Part shown: positions 26,720 to 35,420 of the stretch, one piece after another | Numbering within the stretch: position 1 is the stretch's first letter | How the letters are laid out: every line of letters begins with the position of its first letter | DNA from: Caedibacter sp052030685 | Lineage (GTDB): Bacteria > Pseudomonadota > Gammaproteobacteria > Francisellales > Francisellaceae | DNA length: 64,000 nucleotides | Direction: 5' to 3' | NCBI RefSeq assembly: GCF_052030685.1 | Contig: NZ_JBQAJM010000013.1 | Location: 1-64,000 of the forward strand | Program-made: the position numbers and the translations under genes | The notes under the pieces: model-generated | Told to the model about the DNA's origin: nothing | Seen by the model: only the letters and a program-made list of their open reading frames with translations | Databases searched by the model: none

Positions 26720-27688
26720 CTAACGCATCCTTGGCATTTTATTAGAGGAATTATTTTGAGTATAGTTCTCCATAACTTTTGGTTGATCTGGGGTTCGTTT
26801 ACGTTTTAGTTGATCTGGAGTTTGATTACATTTTAGCTGTTCTGTAACAAACTTGTATTGACGTTCTAGATATTCTATAACAGGCGGTTGTTGATTTTTT
26901 AGATATTTTGCAAAAAGCTTATCTCTATTTTCTAGATATTTTGCAAAAAACTTTTGTTTACCTAGATATTTTGCAACAAGCTTTTTATCATTTTCTTGAT
27001 ATTTTGCAACAAGCTCTTGTTTATTTTCTAAATATTTTGTAACAGACAAAGGTGAATAACTAATAAGCTCTGCCTTCGTATCCAGAATGGCTCGACAGGC
27101 TAACCAATGATAAACGGTTACTTTGTTCTTAGGCGCTTCTAGGCATAATGTCGACAAATATTTAGAGGACTTCTCATCTTCATGACTATCTCTAAATGTA
27201 TACTGCACTTTCCCTGACTTACTGAAGTTTTTTATTAACGTATTGTATTGTTGATTATAATCATCGTGTACCTCATTAATGGTAAGATCGTATAAAATAT
27301 GATCATTAATTTTACTGTTTGGTTTACTTAAAGTAATAAGATTTATACTTTTATTACCCTCTAGATAAGGAGTGGTAATTAGTTGATCACCTATTTTTCC
27401 ACCTAAAACTAATTTTGAATTTAAAGAGTTCCTAAATTCTTCAAATATGAATTTTTTATCCCCATAATCCCTAATTTCGTTAGATATCAAATGCTTGTAT
27501 GAACCTGAGATACCAAAGCTTAATGGAGAGTAAAACACAATATAAACATTGTCAGGTAAAATAAAGGTTTTACTTTCATCTACTTTCCCATGACCTAATA
27601 AAAAAGATTGTGACGCTTGAGTTTCAACAGGCCTGTTTCTCTCTTTGCCAGATTGTTCATTTTTATTTGCATTTTGATTTATAATCAT
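26720..27688 (-). CDS. Hypothetical protein with tandem KxxAKYLxN repeats, downstream of icmS
   Basis: I do not recognise this 322-residue protein. There is no signal peptide or membrane segment. Residues ~1-200 look globular. From about residue 208 to 275 there are six to seven tandem repeats of 12-13 residues around (K/L)-F/V-A/T-K/E-Y-L-E-N, for example KLVAKYLGKQKFFAKYLEN, then a Lys/Pro-rich tail with TPDQ repeats. The DNA repeat unit is ~36-39 bp (TCTAGATATTTTGCAA on the plus strand). The gene follows icmS on the same strand after 94 bp, with AAGGA before the ATG. It could be a secretion substrate or an accessory protein of the Dot/Icm locus; that is inferred from position alone. Confidence 0.7.
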   Translation of the reverse strand: MIINQNANKNEQSGKERNRPVETQASQSFLLGHGKVDESKTFILPDNVYIVFYSPLSFGISGSYKHLISNEIRDYGDKKFIFEEFRNSLNSKLVLGGKIGDQLITTPYLEGNKSINLITLSKPNSKINDHILYDLTINEVHDDYNQQYNTLIKNFSKSGKVQYTFRDSHEDEKSSKYLSTLCLEAPKNKVTVYHWLACRAILDTKAELISYSPLSVTKYLENKQELVAKYQENDKKLVAKYLGKQKFFAKYLENRDKLFAKYLKNQQPPVIEYLERQYKFVTEQLKCNQTPDQLKRKRTPDQPKVMENYTQNNSSNKMPRMR

Positions 27689-27782
27689 TTCAACTAAATC
27701 CTTAATTTTTTACTTATTCTTCTTACATTTTACTCTACGACAACTCCTGTTTAACAGGCTGTAATTGCGTCATTTTGACACA

Positions 27783-28127
27783 TTAAACCAAATCAAGGTT
27801 AAGTTTTTTATTCTGACAAATTTTCTCATCATCAATCCAACGCTCAACCAGATCAATTAAATACATTACTAAAATCAGATTTTGCGCTTCATCCTCCGCA
27901 AACAACACTTCCTCTGAGCATAAGGCATCTTCTTTGCGTACGAAATTCACTGCAGGTTTTCGATTAAACACATATTTATAATTTCCCTCAACACAGTGAA
28001 TCATTCGTGGCAAAAAGCCATCTGTTGCCAATACCTCATCAAGCGTATAACCATTGTCTTTATAGCAAAAAGTAATATCTGAATGATACGTCATAAAATA
28101 CTGACATAATATATTGCAAACACTCAT
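27783..28127 (-). CDS. icmS: IcmS-like type IVB secretion chaperone
   Basis: In Legionella IcmS is a small acidic cytosolic adaptor that pairs with IcmW, binds DotL and delivers effectors. This protein has 114 residues, the same as Legionella IcmS. It lines up through FCYKDNGYTLDEVLATDGFLP (compare the DEV...GLLP region), the EEVLFAEDEAQN segment and a helical LIDLVERWID end. Identity is low, so the call leans on length, pattern and position: its ATG overlaps the TGA of dotL by four bases. No icmW is visible. Confidence 0.7.
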   Translation of the reverse strand: MSVCNILCQYFMTYHSDITFCYKDNGYTLDEVLATDGFLPRMIHCVEGNYKYVFNRKPAVNFVRKEDALCSEEVLFAEDEAQNLILVMYLIDLVERWIDDEKICQNKKLNLDLV

Positions 28128-30490
28128 CGTCGACCCACTCCATAAACTTTAGTAATTTGCGATAATTTTTCATACACTTCATCCATCGATTGACATGGGC
28201 TATATTTCAAAGCGGTAACCTGTGTTAGCTGACCTAGCAGGCGTTTTTGAATAGCACTAATTTTCGTTGGATGAATACCCTGTTGCAAAGCAAAGTAATG
28301 CGTCATACGCATAATCTTTTCTGCCGAAACGGGCGCATCGTTAAAATCAGCATGCAACACATCATAATACGCACTATCTAAACGTTTACTCAATGGGATA
28401 TTGCGATATAAAGTATCATTAACCTCATGTTGTCCATGCGCATTAATAACCGTTGCACTCTTTTGTAGCTCAGTCAATAGTTGTGCCATATTATCAACTA
28501 ATAACTGTTCATTTTGCGCCAATGAATCATGACTTTGCTGCACCAATGCCTTTTGATCTATTTCCTGATCTTCTGTCATTTTATGAAACAGCTCTTTGAG
28601 TGAATCGCCTAGCTCATGGCGGAGAGTGATGTCATTATCCATTGAAGGAGAGTAGCTTAATATAGCTTTTAGCTGCTGGATTTTATCTTGCGTTAAGGGG
28701 GGCACTTTAATAAATCGATTAACTTTAATCTCATCGGTTTGTTTGGGGTTAGCATAAAACATGCGACTACGAATAATCTGTGATCTAAAGAAAATATGGG
28801 CATCGCCTTCTCGTTGATCTTTCAAATCCATCAGATCAACACGACTGCGCTTTTCAACAGCTGCCGTTCTCGTATCTCTATAACCTAAAGCATCACCTTG
28901 ATCTCCCATATTAAATTCTTTGACCGCTGTCAGATAAGCCTCTCCTGCAGTCTTATTAAAAAACTCCCACGTCTCTTGCGGATCCTCAAGTTTCATACAG
29001 ATCTTAATGTTGGTATTGGCACAAATGGAAGCGGCCTCTTCCTTTGAGGCTTTCTGAAAAGCAGGTAAATCTTGGCCGGCAAAAATCACTGAAAACCCCA
29101 GTGATCGAGCTTGCGCTGGTACCACAGCAAACCCTTTCACCGCATAATAACCATACTCATCCAATACACAGAGAAATGGCGTATCTGAATTAGACGGTTT
29201 GGCATCTAATACTTCGCGTCGGTGCCCATCAATCTTATTCCCTAGACCTGAGGCAAGCATCGCTTTGAGTGAAGCAATAATTAATTTACCCAAGTTTGCT
29301 AATTCATCGGGTGATTTCTCGAGTGCTGGTAACAGTACCACCAAAATACGGCGATTTAACACCACATCCTGAAAGTCAACCTCAGCAAGCTCTGTCTTCA
29401 TAATATGTGCATAGACATCAGCAAGTGAACCAAAAACACGTGTCAACTGCATCGTAATGTAGCCATGTTGCTCATAGGTTTTGTCCGATTGTCCACCGAC
29501 ATTCTTTACCTGATATCCTGGCAAGGTTGCCAAATAATTATGCATCGGATCTGTCACGGCTAAAGGGATATTACCTTCAAAGACAATACTTTTACCTTCG
29601 TGATTAATCAGTTCTTTGTTATAAAGAAAATTTTCGACAACGTCTAATACAAAATAACGTCTAATCAAACTTGCTTCTAATAATAAATAACCTTGATCTC
29701 TTAAATACACCAGCATGCGCATTAATGCTTCAACAAATGAAATGGCACGCCCTTTCCACATATCTCCATCACCACCACCTGAAGACTCTGAGGACATCAT
29801 ACTGACCACTAACTGTGACAGCATATCTGATGAACCAATCGCAAAGGGGTTTAAGGTATTTGATAATTTTTCTTCTTTATTTTCTGATGTACTGATATCT
29901 TTAGCACCCGTCATAAAATTGATGACCAACACATCATCTTCTCGCCCTAAATAGCGTGCCATCGAATAAATCTTGGCATACAGTGCATTATCCCCCTTAC
30001 CATCGACATAAATAAAGCCACTACCTTGAACAAGTGCATTGTATGCCAGTGAAACGAGTGTTTCTGTCTTACCACTTCCGGTTGAGCCAAAAATAAGCGC
30101 ATGTGTGCGCATATCCTCATTGCTAAACCAAAGCTCATGATGACTTTCCTTTTCATTACCAAAAAAGTAAATGCCCTTAGCTTTGCCTGGCTTTGTCTGT
30201 CCAGGAAGCGCATTATTATAATCTTTATAACGTGCACCGATGGGCAGTTTAAAAGGTAACTTAGGTGACTGCGTTAACACAACGATTGATAATATTAACG
30301 GCAGCCAAATCAACACAATCAATAATTGAGGAACAATTAAAATCACCATCAGTAAACAAAGCATAATAGCAACACTATTGATTGGCTCTAAGACAAAGCT
30401 TATGAGTCGCTTTGTTAATGAGCGTGTATCACGAATCGTCGATGCGGCATTGGTTTCTTGTGATTTGGTGACTCCTCTAAAATGCGTCAT
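28124..30490 (-). CDS. dotL: DotL/IcmO type IV coupling ATPase
   Basis: DotL is the VirD4/TrbC-like coupling protein that receives substrates at the inner membrane. The protein has 788 residues with two membrane segments (about 38-72), Walker A GSTGSGKT at 135-142 and Walker B FLCVLDEYG near 450. The C-terminal ~200 residues are an extension that in Legionella binds IcmS, IcmW and LvgA; here it contains helical, Gln-rich stretches. The start overlaps the end of icmT by 14 bases and the end overlaps icmS, so translation is coupled. In Legionella dotL is not next to dotB; here it directly follows dotB-icmT. Confidence 0.93.
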   Translation of the reverse strand: MTHFRGVTKSQETNAASTIRDTRSLTKRLISFVLEPINSVAIMLCLLMVILIVPQLLIVLIWLPLILSIVVLTQSPKLPFKLPIGARYKDYNNALPGQTKPGKAKGIYFFGNEKESHHELWFSNEDMRTHALIFGSTGSGKTETLVSLAYNALVQGSGFIYVDGKGDNALYAKIYSMARYLGREDDVLVINFMTGAKDISTSENKEEKLSNTLNPFAIGSSDMLSQLVVSMMSSESSGGGDGDMWKGRAISFVEALMRMLVYLRDQGYLLLEASLIRRYFVLDVVENFLYNKELINHEGKSIVFEGNIPLAVTDPMHNYLATLPGYQVKNVGGQSDKTYEQHGYITMQLTRVFGSLADVYAHIMKTELAEVDFQDVVLNRRILVVLLPALEKSPDELANLGKLIIASLKAMLASGLGNKIDGHRREVLDAKPSNSDTPFLCVLDEYGYYAVKGFAVVPAQARSLGFSVIFAGQDLPAFQKASKEEAASICANTNIKICMKLEDPQETWEFFNKTAGEAYLTAVKEFNMGDQGDALGYRDTRTAAVEKRSRVDLMDLKDQREGDAHIFFRSQIIRSRMFYANPKQTDEIKVNRFIKVPPLTQDKIQQLKAILSYSPSMDNDITLRHELGDSLKELFHKMTEDQEIDQKALVQQSHDSLAQNEQLLVDNMAQLLTELQKSATVINAHGQHEVNDTLYRNIPLSKRLDSAYYDVLHADFNDAPVSAEKIMRMTHYFALQQGIHPTKISAIQKRLLGQLTQVTALKYSPCQSMDEVYEKLSQITKVYGVGRR

Positions 30491-30728
30491 TGCTAATTAC
30501 CTTTTTATTGCCAACGAGTAAACTTCGGAACTTTAAACAAAGCCCGATTGGCGAATACTTAAAGAGCTCACACAACAAAAAAAATACGCCACATATAACA
30601 CTAATGGCAATCGTCCATTGACAAAAATGTACAGCCATTAGCAATAACGGCAAGGCCATATAGGCATTGATAAATAGTAGCTTTGGCGTTAATGCGCTAT
30701 TGCGCCAATGATAATTGTTATTTGCCAT
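30477..30728 (-). CDS. icmT: IcmT inner-membrane protein
   Basis: IcmT (TraK in IncI plasmids) is a small Dot/Icm membrane protein needed for export and pore formation. The protein has 83 residues (86 in Legionella), begins with the shared HWRNSALTPKLLFINA pattern, and has two hydrophobic segments (about 20-36 and 40-60). It starts two bases after the dotB stop and overlaps dotL. The dotB-icmT adjacency equals traJ-traK on R64. Confidence 0.85.
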   Translation of the reverse strand: MANNNYHWRNSALTPKLLFINAYMALPLLLMAVHFCQWTIAISVICGVFFLLCELFKYSPIGLCLKFRSLLVGNKKVISNDAF

Positions 30729-30730
30729 TT

Positions 30731-31834
30731 TTAAATTTCCTTAATCGCCTTAAAATTTTGTTGATAATAGTGCCAATCCTCTTGGGTTAATTCTCCACGT
30801 TGATAATAAGCCATCATTTTCTCCAAAGGCGATGCTTTAGCATCAAGGTGCTGACGTAGATAGCCAATGCCGTCATGCATTGATAACTCAAACAACGCAA
30901 CTCTCAACGCATGATCAAAAATCACTGTCTGCTGTATCGGCACTAACGTGCCATCAATCAACTGAATAAGCATTTGCCAAACAATAACAGATAGACTACT
31001 AATCAACTGGCGATAGTACGCCTCCCTTTGTGCCACGGGCACCATTAACAACATACGATAAAAAACATCAGCCGCATTATTGGCATGTACCGTTGTAATA
31101 CAAGCATGCCCTGTTAATGCTGCTTCAATTAAGGCATTTAATGTTTCAAAATCGCGTGTCTCACCCAACATAATCACATCGGGAAAGCGACGCATGGCAT
31201 TAAATACCGCATAACGATAATCCGGTAAGATATCAGGAATTTGCGTTTGACTGACAACTGCTTCACCTGCCTGACTACCAAAAGTATATTCGATCGGTGA
31301 TTCATAGGTTAATATTTTATGGACATAGGGTAACGCCTGTTGTGCTTTTAAAATACTTGCAATCAAGGTGCTTTTACCACTGCCTGTTGCCCCTGAGATA
31401 ATTGTTAAGCCTTGTAAATGTATTAATTTCTCAACAACTTCAGCTTGTAAATTTAGTGCTTGAAGCGGCAGGATCTTGTCTTTTATTAATCGCAATGAAA
31501 TGCTAATACCAAACTGGCTCTGTTGCTGACAAACGGTCATATTGACACGCCAACGCATAGCGGCTGATCTGACGATATAATTGGTATCAATATCATTGCC
31601 AGCATGCAAGTGCGCAATGGCATTAGCACCATAAATAAGTTGCGCAATATCTTCTATTTCCTGCACAGATAATTGACGCATACCTTGATAAAGGCGCTTC
31701 TTATGTCGCAAAACCAATATGGGTGTATTGGTTTGTAACGTGATATCAGTAGTCTCAGCTGCAGCACATGTCAATAGCAACTGATTGAACTGTTGCTCAT
31801 TGAGATAGTGATCATCTAGTTTCAATACGTGCAT
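30731..31834 (-). CDS. dotB: DotB secretion ATPase
   Basis: DotB is the VirB11/PilT-like hexameric ATPase of the type IVB system. It has Walker A GATGSGKST near residue 150, the Asp box (YESPIEYTF), Walker B VIMLGETRD and the His box TGHACITTVHANNA. The ATG at 31834 has a GAGGTAA site seven bases upstream, giving 367 residues (Legionella 377); an ATG at 31858 is less likely. It is separated from dotC by a 147-bp gap that holds a dispersed hairpin repeat. Confidence 0.93.
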   Translation of the reverse strand: MHVLKLDDHYLNEQQFNQLLLTCAAAETTDITLQTNTPILVLRHKKRLYQGMRQLSVQEIEDIAQLIYGANAIAHLHAGNDIDTNYIVRSAAMRWRVNMTVCQQQSQFGISISLRLIKDKILPLQALNLQAEVVEKLIHLQGLTIISGATGSGKSTLIASILKAQQALPYVHKILTYESPIEYTFGSQAGEAVVSQTQIPDILPDYRYAVFNAMRRFPDVIMLGETRDFETLNALIEAALTGHACITTVHANNAADVFYRMLLMVPVAQREAYYRQLISSLSVIVWQMLIQLIDGTLVPIQQTVIFDHALRVALFELSMHDGIGYLRQHLDAKASPLEKMMAYYQRGELTQEDWHYYQQNFKAIKEI

Positions 31835-31878
31835 TGGTTTGTTACCTCTGTCATTCAATGATTTTGCATAAGCGTTGG

Positions 31879-31942
31879 CTGAGCATTAGTCGAAGCCATC
31901 ATTACCTTGCCTCTTTGATTTCGACCCTTCGACTTCGCTCAG
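31879..31942. repeat. Dispersed hairpin repeat between dotC and dotB
   Basis: CTGAGCATTAGTCGAAG (31879-31895) pairs with CTTCGACTTCGCTCAG (31927-31942) with one bulge and a ~31-base loop. The same element is at 1393-1447. It splits an otherwise tightly packed dot operon, so it could act as an attenuator or processing site that lowers dotB-icmT-dotL-icmS relative to the upstream genes. This is an inference. Confidence 0.75.
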
Positions 31943-31981
31943 GGTACGGGCAATATACATAATTCCAATTATTCAGTGTTT

Positions 31982-32728
31982 TCATTTTGTTGCTTTTTGT
32001 TGCTTTGCTTTCATCAAAGGCGCCCATAATTTAAAGGCTTTTTCAAATTGCGGATCGGCTTTGATTTGCCAACTATGATCATTGATAATCAGATTATTTT
32101 TATCCCCAGTAATACCATGGTTTTGCTTTTGGACATAAGGCAAGCTCACCATATGTTGCAATAATAATTGATGAAACAATACCATCCCAGCATAATCCTG
32201 TGTTAATTGATTAAGATTACTTTGGAATATCACGCGTGCCTGATGAATCCCTAAATGCCAGCCCTTGGTGACGGCATCATCCCACTGCTTCTTCTCCTCT
32301 TTGGTCTGTGGCAACAAACTTTTATCAGGGACATCCGGTTGAGGATAATCCATATAAAGATACGTGCGCCAATTAGGTGCCGCTGTTGAAAAGTACGCAT
32401 TTTTAATGATTCGATAACGCTGACTACCAAAGCGAATCACATTATCACTAATATTGACAAGATTATTTTCTTGCGTGATGACCGGTGGCACAACATAATC
32501 ATTAAGCATCAAACTAGAAAAGTTATAGATCATATTCAATTTATTTTTTAGTGCATTCTCCTGATCATCAATCGCTTGTGATGCCCAGTATAAACCAGAT
32601 TGAATGCCTAAATTTTTTGCTGCATCCAACATTGCTTTCTGACGAATCGTGAGATCTGGCAAGTGACTGACATAGGCACTAGGCGCATACATATTATCTA
32701 GTAGCTGTGCATTAGTTACCATTGCCAT
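31982..32728 (-). CDS. dotC: DotC outer-membrane core protein lacking its lipoprotein signal
   Basis: DotC (TraI of R64) is an outer-membrane lipoprotein of the type IVB core complex. Homology is clear in NWRTYLYMDYPQPDVPD, LLPQTKEEKKQWDDAV and the GITGD...LIINDHSW region, which match Legionella DotC in order. The protein has 248 residues against 303 there. It begins MAMVTNAQLLDNMY with no hydrophobic segment and no lipobox Cys, and also lacks part of the C-terminus. The ATG overlaps the TAA of dotD (TAATG), and I find no signal-like stretch in the upstream frame. Either export is different or the 5' end has been lost. Confidence 0.88.
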   Translation of the reverse strand: MAMVTNAQLLDNMYAPSAYVSHLPDLTIRQKAMLDAAKNLGIQSGLYWASQAIDDQENALKNKLNMIYNFSSLMLNDYVVPPVITQENNLVNISDNVIRFGSQRYRIIKNAYFSTAAPNWRTYLYMDYPQPDVPDKSLLPQTKEEKKQWDDAVTKGWHLGIHQARVIFQSNLNQLTQDYAGMVLFHQLLLQHMVSLPYVQKQNHGITGDKNNLIINDHSWQIKADPQFEKAFKLWAPLMKAKQQKATK

Positions 32729-33213
32729 TATTGATACCTCAAGCTGATAATTTTCTCTTTGGCATTAACATATATACTGGCGCCACCTTTGCTCTGCACA
32801 TCAATACTTCTTAAGGTATCCAGTATACTCTGCCAATCATTGGCTTGATTAAGCACAATCACAATCGGAATGGCAGGTGGGTTACCGTACACTTGAACAG
32901 TAAAGCCTGCAATTTTTGCCAATTTTTCAATCACTGGCTGAATCGGTCCATTCCACACCAATGTAACTTTTTGCGCTAGTACGTCATCAGGGACTTGTGC
33001 TAATGGTAGATCAACCTTTGGAAAGCGCATCGCATTATAGCTGTTTAAGGTATTGACACTTTGACTAATCGTTTGTGCTGATTGATCAAGCGATTTGAGC
33101 ATAAAACCATTTATCTCCAACTGCTCAGCTTGTAAGTCAATACTTTGAGGCGTACTGGCACAACCTGATAACATCGCGACCCCTAATAGGGCAATTATAT
33201 TTTTATTGATCAT
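32728..33213 (-). CDS. dotD: DotD outer-membrane lipoprotein
   Basis: DotD (TraH of R64) helps place DotH in the outer membrane. It has 161 residues (163 in Legionella) with a lipoprotein signal ending in the lipobox MLSGC near residue 18, and the N0-secretin-like fold seen in VTLVWNGPIQPVIEKLAKIAGF, IPIVIVLNQANDW and DTLRSID. Its stop overlaps the dotC start. The 12-bp gap to dotP indicates the same transcript. Confidence 0.9.
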   Translation of the reverse strand: MINKNIIALLGVAMLSGCASTPQSIDLQAEQLEINGFMLKSLDQSAQTISQSVNTLNSYNAMRFPKVDLPLAQVPDDVLAQKVTLVWNGPIQPVIEKLAKIAGFTVQVYGNPPAIPIVIVLNQANDWQSILDTLRSIDVQSKGGASIYVNAKEKIISLRYQ

Positions 33214-33225
33214 TGTGTTTCATCA

Positions 33226-33633
33226 TTAATTGTTGTTCAAAGCATTGCTATCAACACTAAAGGTACTGATTGGTTTTGAAGTATCTCCTGCATTATTATC
33301 AATAGAGACTTGGAACATCTGGATAAAAGCAACGACACTAATCAGAATAACGCCTATCACAATATGACCAAACGCTTGTTTTAATATATCTTGCTGTGCG
33401 CCTTGTGGTGTCAGTGATTTGCGTAATTGTAATAATCCCAAAATCAAATACCACATGCCAATTAATAAGCAAATAAACACCAAAAAGGTTTTGATTTGCT
33501 CAAATAGTGTTACAATTCCTGCTGCCCACGACTTAAATCCTTTCACCTCATCGGCAAAGCTCATATTGATTAATAAAACATTAATCAAACCTGCCAAGAG
33601 GATATGCTTTAGATTGTGATATAAATTTCTCAT
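33226..33633 (-). CDS. dotP: DotP/IcmD-like inner-membrane protein
   Basis: This 135-residue protein begins with a hydrophobic signal-like segment (about 10-27), then two membrane segments (about 48-68 and 90-110) joined by LRKSLTPQGAQQDILKQAFGHIVIG. Size, topology and its place beside the DotE-like protein match DotP/IcmD and TraR of R64. A strong AAGGAGC precedes the ATG. Sequence conservation in this family is low, so the call relies on topology and gene order. Confidence 0.7.
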   Translation of the reverse strand: MRNLYHNLKHILLAGLINVLLINMSFADEVKGFKSWAAGIVTLFEQIKTFLVFICLLIGMWYLILGLLQLRKSLTPQGAQQDILKQAFGHIVIGVILISVVAFIQMFQVSIDNNAGDTSKPISTFSVDSNALNNN

Positions 33634-33647
33634 TATTATGCTCCTTA

Positions 33648-34196
33648 TTAAAATAAATTGATTAAACTCACAACATTAATGGCATTAACAGCAACCGCGC
33701 CAGCAATAATATGTGTCAACACCCTGCCCACTGAACCATCCTGTCCTTCACCTAATTTCACCGCCAAGATAAACCCACGCAAAATAGCGACAATACCAAT
33801 TACAACCATACACGCAAAAAACAGCTCACTGATGCTACCCCATAACGGATCGTTATTAATCGTAATCGGTTGGTAGTTGAAAACATTATCTGGCTGCCAA
33901 TTATCATTAAAAAAACTTTTGACTAATAGTTGAATAATCGCTTGAAGACTTAATAAAAATGATCCTGAAAACAGATACATCACAGTTGCCCACGGCGAGT
34001 AATGGCGCATCATATGATGCGGTTTACAGTGCATTCTTAAGCGATTAACAAAAACACATAACAATATAAAGCCAATCACACTCGATAGCATAAATAACAG
34101 GCTAAACTGATCACTGTTTTGTGGTAATACCAGCACACGTAAATTATCCAGTAAATGCTGTAGGATCGCAGTTAATGACTGATTCATATTATTCAT
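33648..34196 (-). CDS. dotE: DotE/IcmC-like inner-membrane protein
   Basis: This 182-residue protein has three to four membrane segments (about 30-50, 68-92, 125-145, 160-180). The C-terminal block FILAVKLGEGQDGSVGRVLTHIIAGAVAVN resembles the corresponding region of DotE/IcmC and TraQ of R64. DotE and DotP/TraQ and TraR are adjacent in both systems, as here (14-bp gap). Its function in the inner-membrane complex is not established. Confidence 0.7.
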   Translation of the reverse strand: MNNMNQSLTAILQHLLDNLRVLVLPQNSDQFSLLFMLSSVIGFILLCVFVNRLRMHCKPHHMMRHYSPWATVMYLFSGSFLLSLQAIIQLLVKSFFNDNWQPDNVFNYQPITINNDPLWGSISELFFACMVVIGIVAILRGFILAVKLGEGQDGSVGRVLTHIIAGAVAVNAINVVSLINLF

Positions 34197-34358
34197 CGTT
34201 TTACTTCACTTAAGCTATTGGTGATCAAGGTTACGATTTGCCTATGATTATAATCATGGCAAATTGCACTTGAGAAACACTTCAAAATTTGTTTTGACAC
34301 GTTTTAGATAAAAACGAAATGTAAACCATTGTATATTAACGTTTTATATTGATACATT

Positions 34359-35402
34359 TTATAGCTGATTGATATGACTGCTAAATGCTTGAGATTGAAT
34401 GTTGCCACTATTAATCCAACCACAGGCACTTTGATTATCACCTGCCATCCCAATACTGCTGCTACCGCTACAGGCAAAAATAAATTTTGGCTCATAATAA
34501 TTAGATTGGTAACTGCAACTCATCGGCGCATATTGGACTGGCTTAACTGAGGTAATACTTGATAAATCATCACTCATATACACCTTACAAAATGGCTGTT
34601 GATTATACGATGCCTCAAAATACAACTGAGGTGTTGATGTGCCATCCTTTGCATAATCTTGCTCTGATTTTTGCTGCCAACTAACCATACCATTATTATG
34701 AGCAAAACCTAGTAAATATTCCTTAGCACTGCCCATAAAAAGATTGGCTATGTTGATCGTTACAAAATACATTCGATATCTCTTATTATCACTTGGATTA
34801 GTCATACACTCGGGTGTGTCATAAGTAATATTATTAGGCCACAACTTATAGCAAGCATTAAATTGATGCAAATCACCCTCTGGCATAAAGCTATTATTAT
34901 CCTGCCACTGCCCATGTATCACTGGTTTAACCGTTTCATAAATATTCAATGTCATATGTTTTAATAAACTATTATCAATATAATATCTTCCGCTGTAGGA
35001 CTTAAATTGATGGTTGCCATCTGGTTGATTAATGGATTTTTTCTGTGAATTCCAGATGCCTAACATCCAATCGTAGGTTGCATCATTAGAATAATCATCA
35101 TAAAAAGGATTTAAATAAAACACAAATTGACCATTATCCTTTAGTGTCAACGTCACTTTGTACTCACTATCTTTTTGATTGCTATTCCATAATAAATAAT
35201 GATGCTGATATTGATCCGTTGAAACATCATCCAAATTACCATCTTTAACTGCTTCAAAATTAATCGCTTTAATCTCTCTTTGCGACTGAGCATCCATAGT
35301 AAACTTTACTTCAAACACTTGTCGCCCACTGCCATCGTCTGCATAGCTTATCTGAATAAATATCACGATTGAAATCAATAATGCCAAAAATATCCGCTTC
35401 AT
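34359..35402 (-). CDS. Secreted or periplasmic hypothetical protein in the dot operon
   Basis: I do not recognise this 347-residue protein. It has a clear signal peptide (KRIFLALLISIVIFIQISYA, cut near residue 21) and no other membrane segment. The mature part is rich in Tyr, Asn, Asp and Gln and contains six or more cysteines (CYKLWP, PECMTNP, FCKVY, SCSY, FACSG, SACGW) that could form disulfides. GAGGAAGAA precedes the ATG. It lies between orf343 and dotE, with a 162-bp gap downstream. In Legionella the secreted or periplasmic IcmX is linked to dotA, so a similar role is conceivable, but no similarity is evident to me. Confidence 0.75.
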   Translation of the reverse strand: MKRIFLALLISIVIFIQISYADDGSGRQVFEVKFTMDAQSQREIKAINFEAVKDGNLDDVSTDQYQHHYLLWNSNQKDSEYKVTLTLKDNGQFVFYLNPFYDDYSNDATYDWMLGIWNSQKKSINQPDGNHQFKSYSGRYYIDNSLLKHMTLNIYETVKPVIHGQWQDNNSFMPEGDLHQFNACYKLWPNNITYDTPECMTNPSDNKRYRMYFVTINIANLFMGSAKEYLLGFAHNNGMVSWQQKSEQDYAKDGTSTPQLYFEASYNQQPFCKVYMSDDLSSITSVKPVQYAPMSCSYQSNYYEPKFIFACSGSSSIGMAGDNQSACGWINSGNIQSQAFSSHINQL

Positions 35403-35420
35403 TTCTTCCTCATTCTTTTA

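Noticed and set aside
34359..35402. Assignment as IcmX
   Set aside because: Signal peptide and place near dotA fit, but I see no sequence similarity and it is shorter than Legionella IcmX.
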